From: Nocardioides mangrovi
GTDB lineage: Bacteria > Actinomycetota > Actinomycetes > Propionibacteriales > Nocardioidaceae
Assembly: GCF_020073815.1 (NCBI RefSeq)
Contig: NZ_JAIQZJ010000021.1
Location: 1 to 63,123, forward strand
DNA length: 63,123 nt
Reading direction: 5' to 3'
The notes under the pieces are model-generated. The model had not been told where the DNA came from. It made no database searches and saw only the letters and a list, made by a program, of their open reading frames with translations. The position numbers were made by a program, and so were the translations under genes. Below are positions 7,334 to 15,881 of this stretch, piece by piece. Within the stretch, counting starts at the first letter, position 1. Every line of letters starts with the position of its first letter.

Positions 7334-10300
7334 CTACCGCAGGACCGCGCGCAGGTCGAAGGACATGTTCGGCGTCGCTCGGTAGTTGAGGTGGGTCTCG
7401 GCGCTGACGACGTTGGTGCCGTTGACCAGCAGGCTGGTCGGGACAGTGATCGTCAGGGGCGCGCCGCGGGCCGTGGTCGTCGAGCGGGCCGACGAGGCGT
7501 AGGTGTTGTAGGAGATCGTGCCGGTCGGCATGTTCGAGCGCGCGACCTCGGTGCCGTTGACGTAGACGACAACGCCATCGTCGGCCCAGGTGGTGAGGGT
7601 CAGCGAGGTGACCTTCGTGGTGTCGAGGACCTGGAAGCTCCGGCGCGCCTGCATCGCGATCGGCCGGTCGGAGGTGGTCGCGAAGGAGTCGACGTTGGTG
7701 GCCACGGTCGAGTCGCCGAAGCCGAGGGGCGCCGTGCCGCTCCCCCACGACGAGTCGTCGAACACGGCGGTCGTCCAGGCGACCGGTGGCGTGGAGGCGA
7801 CGTACCGCCAGCGCCAGGTGGCGCCGTACGGGATCACCGTGGGGTCGGCGGAGGCGACCGTGATCGGATGGGAGGCGGTGCCGATCGCGCCGTCGTCGTC
7901 GGTCACGGTCAGGGTCACGGGGTAGGTGCCGGAGACGGCGTAGGCGTGGGTCGGCTGGGCACCCGTGCCGGTGGTGCCGTCACCGAAGTCCCAGGAGTAC
8001 GACGCGACGGTGCCGTCGGAGTCGCTCGAGCCGCTGCCGTCGAAGGACGCCTGCAGCTGGTTGGCGGAGCTCGTGAACGCCGCCGTTGGCCGGGCGTTGC
8101 CGGTGAGGACGGTCGCGGTGAGGTCGAAGGTGACGTCGGGGGTGCCGCGGTAGTTGAGGTGCGTCTCGACGGCCACGACGTTGGTGCCGGCCACGAGCAG
8201 CCCCGGATCGGCGTTGATGTGCACGGCCGGCGCACTGGCCGCCTTCGGCGCCGCCGACGCGAACGTGGTGGTCGTGACCGCACCGGCCGGCATGTTGGCG
8301 CGCCCCACCTCGGTGCCGTTGACGTAGACGACGGCACCGTCGTTGGCGACCGTGTCGAGGACCAGCTGGCTGACGCGGGACGGGTTGGCGACCGTGAAGG
8401 TCTTGCTGAAGTACGCCGCGCGCGGCCGGTCGCTCGTGCTCGCGAAGGTGTCGATGTTGGTGATCACCGACGTCGCGCCGAACCCGAGGGGTGCGTTGCC
8501 GCTGTTCCAGCCGGACGAGTCGAAGCCGGCGGTGTTCCAGCCGGACGGGAGTGCGGCGTTGTCGAACTTCCACCGCCACGCGGACCCGTTGGCGATCACG
8601 GTCTGCGTGGGCGAGTCGGCGGTCACCGTGTGGGTGACGGTCGACAGGGAGCCCTCGTCGTCGAGCACGCTCAGGGTCACGTCGTAGTCGCCGCCCGCGG
8701 CGTAGGTGTGCGAGATGGTGGCGCCGGTGCCGGTGGTCCCGTCGCCGAAGTCCCACGAGTAGTAGGTGACCGAGCCGTCGGGGTCCGTCGACCCGGTCGC
8801 GTCGAGGTCGGCCGTGAGGCCGTCGACCGACGAGGTGAACGCGGCCGTCGGCGACTGGTTGGTGTCGGAGGCCGTGGCCGTGAGCGCGTCCAGCTCGACG
8901 TCGAGACCCATGTCGGAGGACGTCCGCGAGAACTGGTGGACCTCGATGGCGACCGTGTTGCGGCCGGTCACCAGCAGACTCGTCGGGGGCGTGAAGCTCG
9001 CCAGCGCCGTCTCGGCGCCTCCCGAGCGGTCGGTGAGCGCGAGGGTGGAGCTCGTGATCGAGCCGCTCGGCAGGTTGTCGCGCGCGACCTCGGTGCCGTT
9101 GAGGTAGACGACCGCCCCGTCGTCGGAGGAGAGCAGGAGCGACAGGCTGTCCGGGACCGTCGCGAGGTCGAAGGCCGCCCGGAAGTAGGTGGTGATGTAC
9201 TTGTTCGACGACGACGAGCCGTAGCTCAGCACGGTCGTGTCGAAGGTGTCGCCGTACCCCAGGCGTGGGATGCCGGTGGCCCAGGAGCTCGCGTCGAAGC
9301 CCGCGGTGCTCCAGCCGGTCGGGGTGGTGCCCTTGTCCCAGTAGGACCACGCGGTGTTGGGCCCGAGCAGGGTCGTGGACGACGGCGGTGACGGCGGCGG
9401 CGCCGACGTCGCGGGGAACCGCGCGAACCCTCGGGTCGGCAGGCCGTCCACCGAGGTGAAGTCGCCGCCGACCACCAGGCCCTTGTCCGAGACGTCCACG
9501 GTCCACGAGCCCCAGAACTGGTCGAAGGTGGGCCGGAAGGTCGGGTCGATGGCGCCGGTGGAGGCGTCGGCGGCCAGCAGCTTGAGGGCGGTGTTGCCCT
9601 GGTAGCCGTCGTGGAAGCCGAAGTAGACCTCGCCGCGGTAGTAGGCGAGCGCCTGGTTGTCGCCGTCGGTGACGTTGCGCCAGAGCCGGGTCCCGGACGT
9701 CGTGCTCCAGGCGGCGGTCGCGTTGGTGGCCGAGCCACCCGCAGCGAAGAGCTTGCTGCCGTCCTCGTTGACCTCGACGGCGAACGAGGGCTTGGCGGCG
9801 TTGGCGAAGACCAGCGAGCGCACGGCGCCGGTGGTGGCGTCCGCGGCCGCCATCCCGTTGCGGCTGGCGCCCCCGAAGGTGCCGAAGTTGCCGACGACGT
9901 AGAGCGTGCCCCCGTCGGGGCTGGTGGTGAGTCCGTAGACCGAGTTGTTCGGGGTCGCCGCGAAGCCGCTGACCGCGGCGCCGGTGGTCGGGTTCAGCTT
10001 GGCGAGGCGGGACCGCGCGACGCCGTCGATCGTGGTGAAGTTGCCGCCGACGTAGAGCGCGCCGCCGCAGTAGAGGAGGGCGCGGACGGAGTCGTTGGCG
10101 GCCGGCGCGAAGCTCGCGTCGAGCGCCCCGGTGACGAGGTTGACCTTCGCCAGGTAGCTCCGGGTGGCCCCCGCGAACGTCTTGAAGGCGCCCCCGACGT
10201 AGAGGGACGCGCCGTCCGTCGCGAGCGCGCGGACCGTGGTCGAGGCGTCGGCACGGAAGGAGGTCACCAGGTCGCCGTCGCTCATGCTGAACGCCGCCAG

Positions 10301-10546
10301 GTTGGCGCGCGGGACCAGCGTGCCGTCCGGGGCGATCGCGTTCTTGAACTGGCCGCCGACGTAGACGGTGTTGCCGACGATCAAGGTGGTGTAGACGGTC
10401 CCGTCGACCTGGTAGCCGGTCGCGGGCGTGCCCGCGGTGAAGAGCGTGGCGGCCCGCGTGGGTGCCGGGGGAAGTGACGTCAGACCGAGCAGCAGGGCCA
10501 GGAGGAGCAGGAGCCTGAGCGGCGTGACGTGCTTGCGCGTGGGCAT
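7334..10546 (-). CDS. Giant secreted beta-propeller / PKD-domain protein
   Basis: About 1070 residues with a signal peptide (PTRKHVTPLRLLLLLALLLG, then an Ala-rich cleavage region). The first ~370 residues contain repeats of the LYVGGNFTTIDG type, as in delta-60/DUF5122 beta-propellers. Three copies of a ~150-residue beta-sandwich module follow, each with a signature like DDGAVVYVNGTEVAR and a downstream NxxxxETHLNYR or similar, and two PKD domains (WDFGDGTTGTG) lie between them. No LPxTG or membrane anchor is visible at the C-terminus, so it is probably released or loosely wall-bound. Start chosen at the internal ATG preceded by GGAGGG; an ATG 18 bases upstream is possible. Probably surface adhesion or polymer binding, but no ligand is evident. 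Confidence 0.82.
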   Translation of the reverse strand: MPTRKHVTPLRLLLLLALLLGLTSLPPAPTRAATLFTAGTPATGYQVDGTVYTTLIVGNTVYVGGQFKNAIAPDGTLVPRANLAAFSMSDGDLVTSFRADASTTVRALATDGASLYVGGAFKTFAGATRSYLAKVNLVTGALDASFAPAANDSVRALLYCGGALYVGGNFTTIDGVARSRLAKLNPTTGAAVSGFAATPNNSVYGLTTSPDGGTLYVVGNFGTFGGASRNGMAAADATTGAVRSLVFANAAKPSFAVEVNEDGSKLFAAGGSATNATAAWSTTSGTRLWRNVTDGDNQALAYYRGEVYFGFHDGYQGNTALKLLAADASTGAIDPTFRPTFDQFWGSWTVDVSDKGLVVGGDFTSVDGLPTRGFARFPATSAPPPSPPSSTTLLGPNTAWSYWDKGTTPTGWSTAGFDASSWATGIPRLGYGDTFDTTVLSYGSSSSNKYITTYFRAAFDLATVPDSLSLLLSSDDGAVVYLNGTEVARDNLPSGSITSSTLALTDRSGGAETALASFTPPTSLLVTGRNTVAIEVHQFSRTSSDMGLDVELDALTATASDTNQSPTAAFTSSVDGLTADLDATGSTDPDGSVTYYSWDFGDGTTGTGATISHTYAAGGDYDVTLSVLDDEGSLSTVTHTVTADSPTQTVIANGSAWRWKFDNAALPSGWNTAGFDSSGWNSGNAPLGFGATSVITNIDTFASTSDRPRAAYFSKTFTVANPSRVSQLVLDTVANDGAVVYVNGTEVGRANMPAGAVTTTTFASAAPKAASAPAVHINADPGLLVAGTNVVAVETHLNYRGTPDVTFDLTATVLTGNARPTAAFTSSANQLQASFDGSGSSDSDGTVASYSWDFGDGTTGTGAQPTHAYAVSGTYPVTLTVTDDDGAIGTASHPITVASADPTVIPYGATWRWRYVASTPPVAWTTAVFDDSSWGSGTAPLGFGDSTVATNVDSFATTSDRPIAMQARRSFQVLDTTKVTSLTLTTWADDGVVVYVNGTEVARSNMPTGTISYNTYASSARSTTTARGAPLTITVPTSLLVNGTNVVSAETHLNYRATPNMSFDLRAVLR

Positions 10547-10573
10547 TCCCTCCGCCCGGTGCATGGGGGTCTT

Positions 10574-10605
10574 GGACGCCCACCGGGGGGAGCCGGTGGG
10601 CGTCC
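10574..10605 (-). terminator. Strong hairpin between ppk2 and the PKD-protein gene
   Basis: Perfect 13-bp stem (GGACGCCCACCGG / CCGGTGGGCGTCC) with a six-base loop, about 65 bases after the ppk2 stop and just upstream of the PKD gene. There is no U-tract. It probably separates the two transcription units; a role as a 5' UTR element of the PKD gene cannot be excluded. Confidence 0.6.
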
Positions 10606-10670
10606 CTCATTCGAGCACCACGCCGACGGGACGGTCATGCCCAGTCCTCGGTAGATCGCACGCCGCGGGC

Positions 10671-11786
10671 TCAGTCCGCCGTCTCCCGCTCCTCCAGCAG
10701 CTCCGCCTTCTGGCGTCGGGTCCGTCGGAGGTCGACCATGGCGGCGGCGGCCGTGGCCAGCGCCTCGGCCTCGCGCGCCTCGGCCTCGGCCTCGGCCACG
10801 GGGTCGGAGTCGCCCGCGACCTCCTCGCGGGCCTGGGCGGCCTCCTCGCGGACCTGGCGGTCGTCCGCCACGGCCTTCTCGACCTGCCGGTCGGTGTCGC
10901 GCAGCGACCGACGCAGGGCGCGGGTGCTCAGCGTGGCCGCCAGCTCGGCCCGCTCCTCCTCGGGGTCCCAGTCGACCGAGGGCCACTCCGGGTCCATCTC
11001 GATGAGGGTCTGGGTGAGGATCTCGGTGATCGCGAGCCGGGAGTACCACTTGTGGTCGGCCGGTACGACGTACCAGGGCGCGGCCTCGGTGGAGGTGCGC
11101 CGGAAGACGTCGGCGTAGGCCTCCTGGTAGGCGTCCCACTTGCGCCGGGTGGGGATGTCGTTGGCGCTGTACTTCCAGTGCTTGTCGGGTCGGTCGAGGC
11201 GCTTCATCAGCCGCTCCCCCTGCTCGTCGTGGCTGACGACCAGGCCGAACTTCACGATGGTCGTCCCCGACTCGACGAGATCGGCCTCGAAGGCGTTGAT
11301 CTCGTCGTAGCGCTTCTCCCAGACGTCGGGCGTGACCAGCTCGTCGACGCGGGCGACCAGGACGTCCTCGTAGTGGGAGCGGTCGAAGACGCCGATCAGG
11401 CCCGGCTCGGGCAGCGCCTTCTTGATGCGCCACAGGAAGTGGTGCTTCTGCTCCTCGGGCGACGGAGCGCCGAACGATCGCAGCGCCACTCCCTGCGGGT
11501 CGACCATGCCGAGCACATGGCGGGCGACGCCGCCCTTGCCGGCCGTGTCGAGACCCTGGACCACGACGAGCAGGGACCGGTCTCCCCCGGCCCGGCCCTC
11601 GGCGAAGAGGCGCTCCTGGAGCTCGCTGAGCAGGTCGCCGCGGCCGCGGGAGAAGCCCTTGCCCGCCTTCTTCCCACCGGTCCAGCCGGGGGTCGCGTCG
11701 CGCTCGATCGTCGACAGCGCGACGGACTCGTCGGCGCGCAACAGGTCGCGCGGGTCGTCGCTCCAGCTGTCCTCGTGCTTCCCCAC
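10671..11786 (-). CDS. ppk2: Polyphosphate kinase 2 family protein
   Basis: 371-residue P-loop kinase of the PPK2 family, which transfers phosphate between polyphosphate and nucleotides. The Walker A-type motif GLDTAGKGG is at about 78-86 and the lid/Walker B-type motif GVFDRSHYEDVLVAR at about 132-146; the family-typical WYVVPADHKWYSRLAI follows. Residues after about 285 form an Ala/Glu/Arg-rich, probably coiled-coil tail longer than in minimal PPK2s. It starts three bases after the upstream PLD-like gene, so the two are probably co-transcribed. Whether it prefers NMP or NDP substrates cannot be read from sequence alone. Confidence 0.93.
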   Translation of the reverse strand: MGKHEDSWSDDPRDLLRADESVALSTIERDATPGWTGGKKAGKGFSRGRGDLLSELQERLFAEGRAGGDRSLLVVVQGLDTAGKGGVARHVLGMVDPQGVALRSFGAPSPEEQKHHFLWRIKKALPEPGLIGVFDRSHYEDVLVARVDELVTPDVWEKRYDEINAFEADLVESGTTIVKFGLVVSHDEQGERLMKRLDRPDKHWKYSANDIPTRRKWDAYQEAYADVFRRTSTEAAPWYVVPADHKWYSRLAITEILTQTLIEMDPEWPSVDWDPEEERAELAATLSTRALRRSLRDTDRQVEKAVADDRQVREEAAQAREEVAGDSDPVAEAEAEAREAEALATAAAAMVDLRRTRRQKAELLEERETAD

Positions 11787-11789
11787 GTG

Positions 11790-13541
11790 TCAGCTCCCCT
11801 CTCCGGGTCGGGGCCGGCCGTCCGGGTCGAACAGCAGGTCGTACAGCCGCGGGGCCCAGAGCAGCTGGGCGGCGGTCAGCTCAGGAGCCGCGAGCCGACG
11901 CAGCCGGCCGGGCGGTCGCTGGTGCTCGTGCTCCGCCGCGGCGAACTCGGCCGCGTGGTCGAGCACGCGCCGGCGACGACGTGCGTGGCCCGGGATCCGC
12001 CCGATCAGCGACACCGGCACGGGCACCGGGCGGCGCGGGCGCCGGTCGGCGAGCACCCCGCGGACGCCGGTACGCCGGTCGGGCACGTCGCCGGCGTACC
12101 AGGCGTCGAGCGCGCTCGCGCAGGCCACCATCGCGTCGAAGAGCTCGTGCGGGTCCTCCGGGACCTCGTCAGGACTGCACCCGAGGTGCTCGGCGACGAG
12201 CGTCCGCAGCAGCACCCGGGGGAACGAGTCCTCCGGTGCCGGCCCGTCCAGGTCGCCGCGAGCGTCGACGACCGTGCAGGCGATCTCGCTGTCGCTGGTC
12301 CACGAGCGACGGTTCAGGTTGTCCGAGCCGACGCTGGCCCACCGATGATCGATGATGCACGTCTTGGAGTGGACGTAGACCGGCATGCCCTCGTCGTTGG
12401 TCAGCCCGAAGACCGCCACCCGGTCGCCGCCGGCCTCGAGGATCCGGCGCATGGCCAGCATCCGGCCGTAGAGCTGGGGCACCTCCACCGCGGCACCCTC
12501 GCGATCGGGCACCATCGGGAGGATGACGATCAGCCGCAGATCCGGCTTCGCACGCAGCGCCTGCGCGAAGTGCTCCCCGACCTCCTCGGACCACAGGTAC
12601 TGGTCCTCGACGTAGACCAGGCGATCGGCCTGCGCGATGGCCTTGGCGTTGCCGAGCATCACCGAGCGCTCGCCGTGCGGGGCGAAGTCGAAGCTCTTGG
12701 GGTAGATCACCGGGAAGGTGCGGACCACCTGGACGATCTCGTGACCGTCGGTCCGCGGCGGCGGAGGCGGGGTCTGCTCGCCCAGCGGCTCGGGCGACAG
12801 GTCCTCCTGGTGGACCAGGCTCGACAGCAGCCGGCCGGGGTTGACCGTGAGCGGGGTGCTGTCCTCCCAGCGCTCCCGGAACGTCGTCTCCACGTCGTGG
12901 ACCGCCGGTCCCTGCACCGCCACCTGGACGTCGTGCCACGCCGGCGTCGGACCGTAGGCCCGGGCCATCTCGACCGGCTGTCCGTCGCCCTGGTGCTTGG
13001 CGTCGTCGCGGCGCCCGTGGCACAGGTCGATCCCGCCGACGTAGGCGATGTCGCGGGTGGGGTCGTCCGCGTGCCGGATGACCACGAACTTCTGGTGGTG
13101 CGCGCCCCGGGTCCGCACCCGCATGTCGCGCAGGCACTGACCGCCCGCCTCGCCGATCTCCTCGCCGAGCTGACGGTGGCGGTGGGCACTGAAGCCGAGG
13201 CGGTGCCAGTGGGACCGCCACAGCAGCCCGCGCACCTCGACGCCCCGGCGTACGGCGTCGATGAGGGTGTTGTTCAGCGTCGAGCGCGGGTCGTCGGTGA
13301 GCTGCTGGTCGGGATCCCCCTGCCAGTCCGCGAAGTAGAAGCGGTCGCCGGGCCCCAACGCGCAGATGCGCTCGTGGAGCTCGGCGAAGTAGTCCCGCCC
13401 GTGCACCAGCGCGCGCACGGTGTTGCCCGTGCTCCATGCCGTCCCGTCGCCCCGCACCGCATCGATCGCGGTGTGCGGGTTCTCCCTCTCCTCGCTCACG
13501 AGGAGCCACTCCCTCACGTCCACGGCGGGCATTCTGCTCAT
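11790..13541 (-). CDS. Phospholipase D-like (cardiolipin synthase-type) protein
   Basis: 583 residues with two PLD repeats. The second has a full HKD motif (HSKTCIID). The first reads HQKFVVIR, with Arg where the motif usually has Asp; I believe this variant recurs in an actinobacterial subfamily. No signal peptide or membrane helix precedes the domains, unlike classical cardiolipin synthases, so it is probably cytosolic or peripheral and acts on phosphatidyl lipids or another phosphodiester. The frame stays open upstream, but homology-like sequence begins near this ATG; an ATG nine bases downstream is equally possible. It heads a probable operon with ppk2 and is divergent from the PAP2 gene. 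Confidence 0.85.
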   Translation of the reverse strand: MSRMPAVDVREWLLVSEERENPHTAIDAVRGDGTAWSTGNTVRALVHGRDYFAELHERICALGPGDRFYFADWQGDPDQQLTDDPRSTLNNTLIDAVRRGVEVRGLLWRSHWHRLGFSAHRHRQLGEEIGEAGGQCLRDMRVRTRGAHHQKFVVIRHADDPTRDIAYVGGIDLCHGRRDDAKHQGDGQPVEMARAYGPTPAWHDVQVAVQGPAVHDVETTFRERWEDSTPLTVNPGRLLSSLVHQEDLSPEPLGEQTPPPPPRTDGHEIVQVVRTFPVIYPKSFDFAPHGERSVMLGNAKAIAQADRLVYVEDQYLWSEEVGEHFAQALRAKPDLRLIVILPMVPDREGAAVEVPQLYGRMLAMRRILEAGGDRVAVFGLTNDEGMPVYVHSKTCIIDHRWASVGSDNLNRRSWTSDSEIACTVVDARGDLDGPAPEDSFPRVLLRTLVAEHLGCSPDEVPEDPHELFDAMVACASALDAWYAGDVPDRRTGVRGVLADRRPRRPVPVPVSLIGRIPGHARRRRRVLDHAAEFAAAEHEHQRPPGRLRRLAAPELTAAQLLWAPRLYDLLFDPDGRPRPGEGS

Positions 13542-13611
13542 CTCGACGGCCGGGCAAACGGCGCGTGAACTCCCACGTTTGCGCGAGCCCGTCGCTGCGC
13601 ACTCTCCCGGT

Positions 13612-14322
13612 GTGGAGGGAGAACACACGCGAGCGCGACGACTCGTGCGGGCAGTCGTGTACGGCGTGGCAGTGGCCCTGGCCCTGGCCGTGCTGGCGCT
13701 GCTGGTGCGCTCGAACTTCGACCCGCTGATCGACCTGGACCAGCGGGTCAGCGTCGCGGCGACCGACTTCACCCGGTCCCACGAGGGGTTCCGCTCGCTC
13801 GCGGAGACCTGGGAGCTGATCAGCCAGCCGTGGGTGATGTACGCGGTCGTCGGCGTGCCGCTCTGCGCCGTCGCCTGGTTCGTCCTGCACCTGCGGACCC
13901 GGGCACTGTGGGCGCTCGCCACGATGGCGACCGGCTGGGCCGTCGCCGTCGGCATCAAGCTCGTGGTGCAGCGAGCCCGGCCGGCGATCGAGGACCCCTT
14001 CTCGGTCCACGCCGGCTACTCCTTCCCCAGCGGTCACGCCGCCAACAACGCGATCGTCGTGACGATCGCGCTCCTGCTGCTCCGGCCGGTGCTGGGCCCG
14101 ACGGCCCGCTGGCTCCTGTTCGGCGTCGGGGCGCTGTGGGTACTGCTGACCTGCGCCGATCGTCTCTTCATGGGCGCGCACTTCCTCTCCGACGTGGTCG
14201 CGGGCGTGCTGCTCGGCTGCGGACTCTGCCTCGCGTCGTACGCCGGCTACGTGGGCTGGAGCCCACCCACCCCCACCCCTGACAAGGAGTCGAACAATGG
14301 CGTTCCTCACCCGGTGGCATGA
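13612..14322 (+). CDS. PAP2-family membrane phosphatase (first copy)
   Basis: 236-residue integral membrane protein with about five helices. The phosphatase signature is complete: K-x6-RP (KLVVQRARP), PSGH (FPSGHAANN) and R-x5-H-x3-D (RLFMGAHFLSD). Such enzymes dephosphorylate lipid phosphates such as phosphatidate or undecaprenyl diphosphate on the outer face of the membrane. GTG start chosen at V-E-G-E-H-T because the open frame upstream overlaps the divergent PLD gene; the ribosome binding site is weak. It overlaps the next PAP2 gene by 26 bp, so the two are translationally linked. Confidence 0.88.
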   Translation: MEGEHTRARRLVRAVVYGVAVALALAVLALLVRSNFDPLIDLDQRVSVAATDFTRSHEGFRSLAETWELISQPWVMYAVVGVPLCAVAWFVLHLRTRALWALATMATGWAVAVGIKLVVQRARPAIEDPFSVHAGYSFPSGHAANNAIVVTIALLLLRPVLGPTARWLLFGVGALWVLLTCADRLFMGAHFLSDVVAGVLLGCGLCLASYAGYVGWSPPTPTPDKESNNGVPHPVA

Positions 14323-15040
14323 CGACCCGTCACGCCCGACCCTGAAGGAGGCCGGGCGCGACCTCGGCGTCCGCGTCGCCGCACCCCTGGTCGCCTGGTG
14401 GCTGGTCGTGCTGGCGATCGGCTGGATGCTGACCGACGGTCCGCTCCACGACCTCGGCGTCCGCGAGGAGCGCGTGAACAAGTGGTTCGCCTCGTCGCGC
14501 ACCTCGCTCTTCGACGGCATCACGCTCTTCTTCTCCTGGACCGGCGCGACGGTCAGCATCATCGGGGTGTGCGTGGTCGTGGTGGCCGTCGTCTGGTGGC
14601 GCACGCGGCAGTGGTGGTTCGCCGTCATCCCGCTCATCGCGATCTCCGCGCAGGCCCTGGTCTTCTTCTTCACCACGCTGCTCATCGACCGTGAGCGCCC
14701 GCACGTCGAGAAGCTCGACGACTCGCCACCGACGTCGAGCTTCCCCAGCGGCCACACCGGTGCGGCGACCGGCCTCTACTTCACCCTCGCCCTGATGGCC
14801 CTGCGGATCCGGCAGCCCGCGCTTCGCGCCGTGGTCGTGACCGTGTGCCTGCTGATCCCCTTCTGCGTCGGCACCGCGCGCCTCTACCGCGGCATGCACC
14901 ACGTGAGCGACGTGGTGGTCGCCATGGTCAACGGGGCCCTCGCCTGCCTGCTCGCCTGGAACTGGCTGCGGCGCACTCCGGCGGTCGAGGGCGGCCAGAC
15001 CAGCGAGCGAGCAGGAATGGCCGCGTCGCACCGCGGGTAA
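14297..15040 (+). CDS. PAP2-family membrane phosphatase (second copy)
   Basis: 247 residues, polytopic. It has PSGH (FPSGHTGAATG) and R-x5-H-x3-D (RLYRGMHHVSD). In the first signature block, LIDRERP, the position usually held by Lys is Thr, so activity or substrate choice may differ from the upstream copy. The ATG is preceded by AAGGAG. The two copies share topology but only modest identity, so they are more likely diverged paralogs than a recent duplication. Probable four-gene unit with DUF1206 and diacylglycerol kinase. Confidence 0.87.
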   Translation: MAFLTRWHDDPSRPTLKEAGRDLGVRVAAPLVAWWLVVLAIGWMLTDGPLHDLGVREERVNKWFASSRTSLFDGITLFFSWTGATVSIIGVCVVVVAVVWWRTRQWWFAVIPLIAISAQALVFFFTTLLIDRERPHVEKLDDSPPTSSFPSGHTGAATGLYFTLALMALRIRQPALRAVVVTVCLLIPFCVGTARLYRGMHHVSDVVVAMVNGALACLLAWNWLRRTPAVEGGQTSERAGMAASHRG

Positions 15041-15068
15041 GTCCTGTCAGGGGGAGGGAGAGGGAGAG

Positions 15069-15881
15069 ATGGCACAGCAGAACATGTCGGCACACGTCGA
15101 CCGCGCGACCAACGCCGCCAAGGGGGCCGCCGCGCAGGCCGGAGACCATCCGGTCGTGGAGTGGGGAGCACGCCTCGGCTACGCGGCCAGCGGGGTCCTG
15201 CACCTGGTGCTCGCGTGGCTGATCGCGCAGATCGCCGTGGGCGCCGGAGCGCACGCCAGCCAGTCCGGTGCGGTCGGCACGCTCGCCCGGCAACCGTTCG
15301 GTCAGTTCCTGCTCTGGGTGCTGGTGGCCGGCTTCGCGCTGCTCGCGCTGTGGCAGGCGACCGAGGTCGTCACGTCGCGGGAGGCCTTCGACAAGGCGAA
15401 GGCGGGCGGCAAGACCGTCCTCTACGCCGCGCTCGCCTGGACCGCCGGGGTCTTCGCCGTCGGCGGGCACACCTCCAGCAACAAGCAGACGCAGGACTTC
15501 ACCCGGACGCTCATGGACGCGCCGGCCGGCCGGCTCCTGGTCGGCCTGGTCGGTCTGGCGATCGTGGGGGTCGCGATCTACCACATCTACAAGGGCTGGA
15601 AGAAGAAGTTCCTCGAGGACCTGCAGGAGCACCCCGGCCGCTGGGCCGTCGTCGCCGCTCGGGTCGGCTACATCGGCAAGGGCATCGCCCTCGTGGCCGT
15701 CGGCTTCCTCTTCATCACCGCGGCGTGGCAGCAGCAGGCCGGCGACGTCACCGGCCTCGACGGTGCGCTGAAGTCGCTGCGCGACCTGCCCGCCGGGGCC
15801 GTGCTCCTGATCGGCATCGCGCTCGGGTTCGCGGCGTACGGCGTCTACTCCTTCGCCCGAGGTCGCTATGCGCGCGTCTGA
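15069..15881 (+). CDS. DUF1206 integral membrane protein
   Basis: 270 residues built of three similar two-helix repeats, each beginning with a motif like ARLGYAASGVLHLVLAWL, TVLYAALAWTAGVFA or ARVGYIGKGIALVAVGFL. This three-fold architecture is characteristic of DUF1206, a family of unknown function. A strong purine-rich ribosome binding site (GGGAGGGAGAGGGAGAG) precedes the ATG. The gene overlaps the diacylglycerol kinase by 14 bp, suggesting tight coupling with lipid phosphate metabolism; no enzymatic motif is visible. Confidence 0.88.
   Translation: MAQQNMSAHVDRATNAAKGAAAQAGDHPVVEWGARLGYAASGVLHLVLAWLIAQIAVGAGAHASQSGAVGTLARQPFGQFLLWVLVAGFALLALWQATEVVTSREAFDKAKAGGKTVLYAALAWTAGVFAVGGHTSSNKQTQDFTRTLMDAPAGRLLVGLVGLAIVGVAIYHIYKGWKKKFLEDLQEHPGRWAVVAARVGYIGKGIALVAVGFLFITAAWQQQAGDVTGLDGALKSLRDLPAGAVLLIGIALGFAAYGVYSFARGRYARV

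Noticed and set aside
7980..10610. Second long minus-strand frame of 876 codons across the PKD-protein gene
   Set aside because: Same strand, shifted frame; Arg/Gly-rich translation without domains. The frame with the signal peptide, PKD motifs and repeats is the real one.
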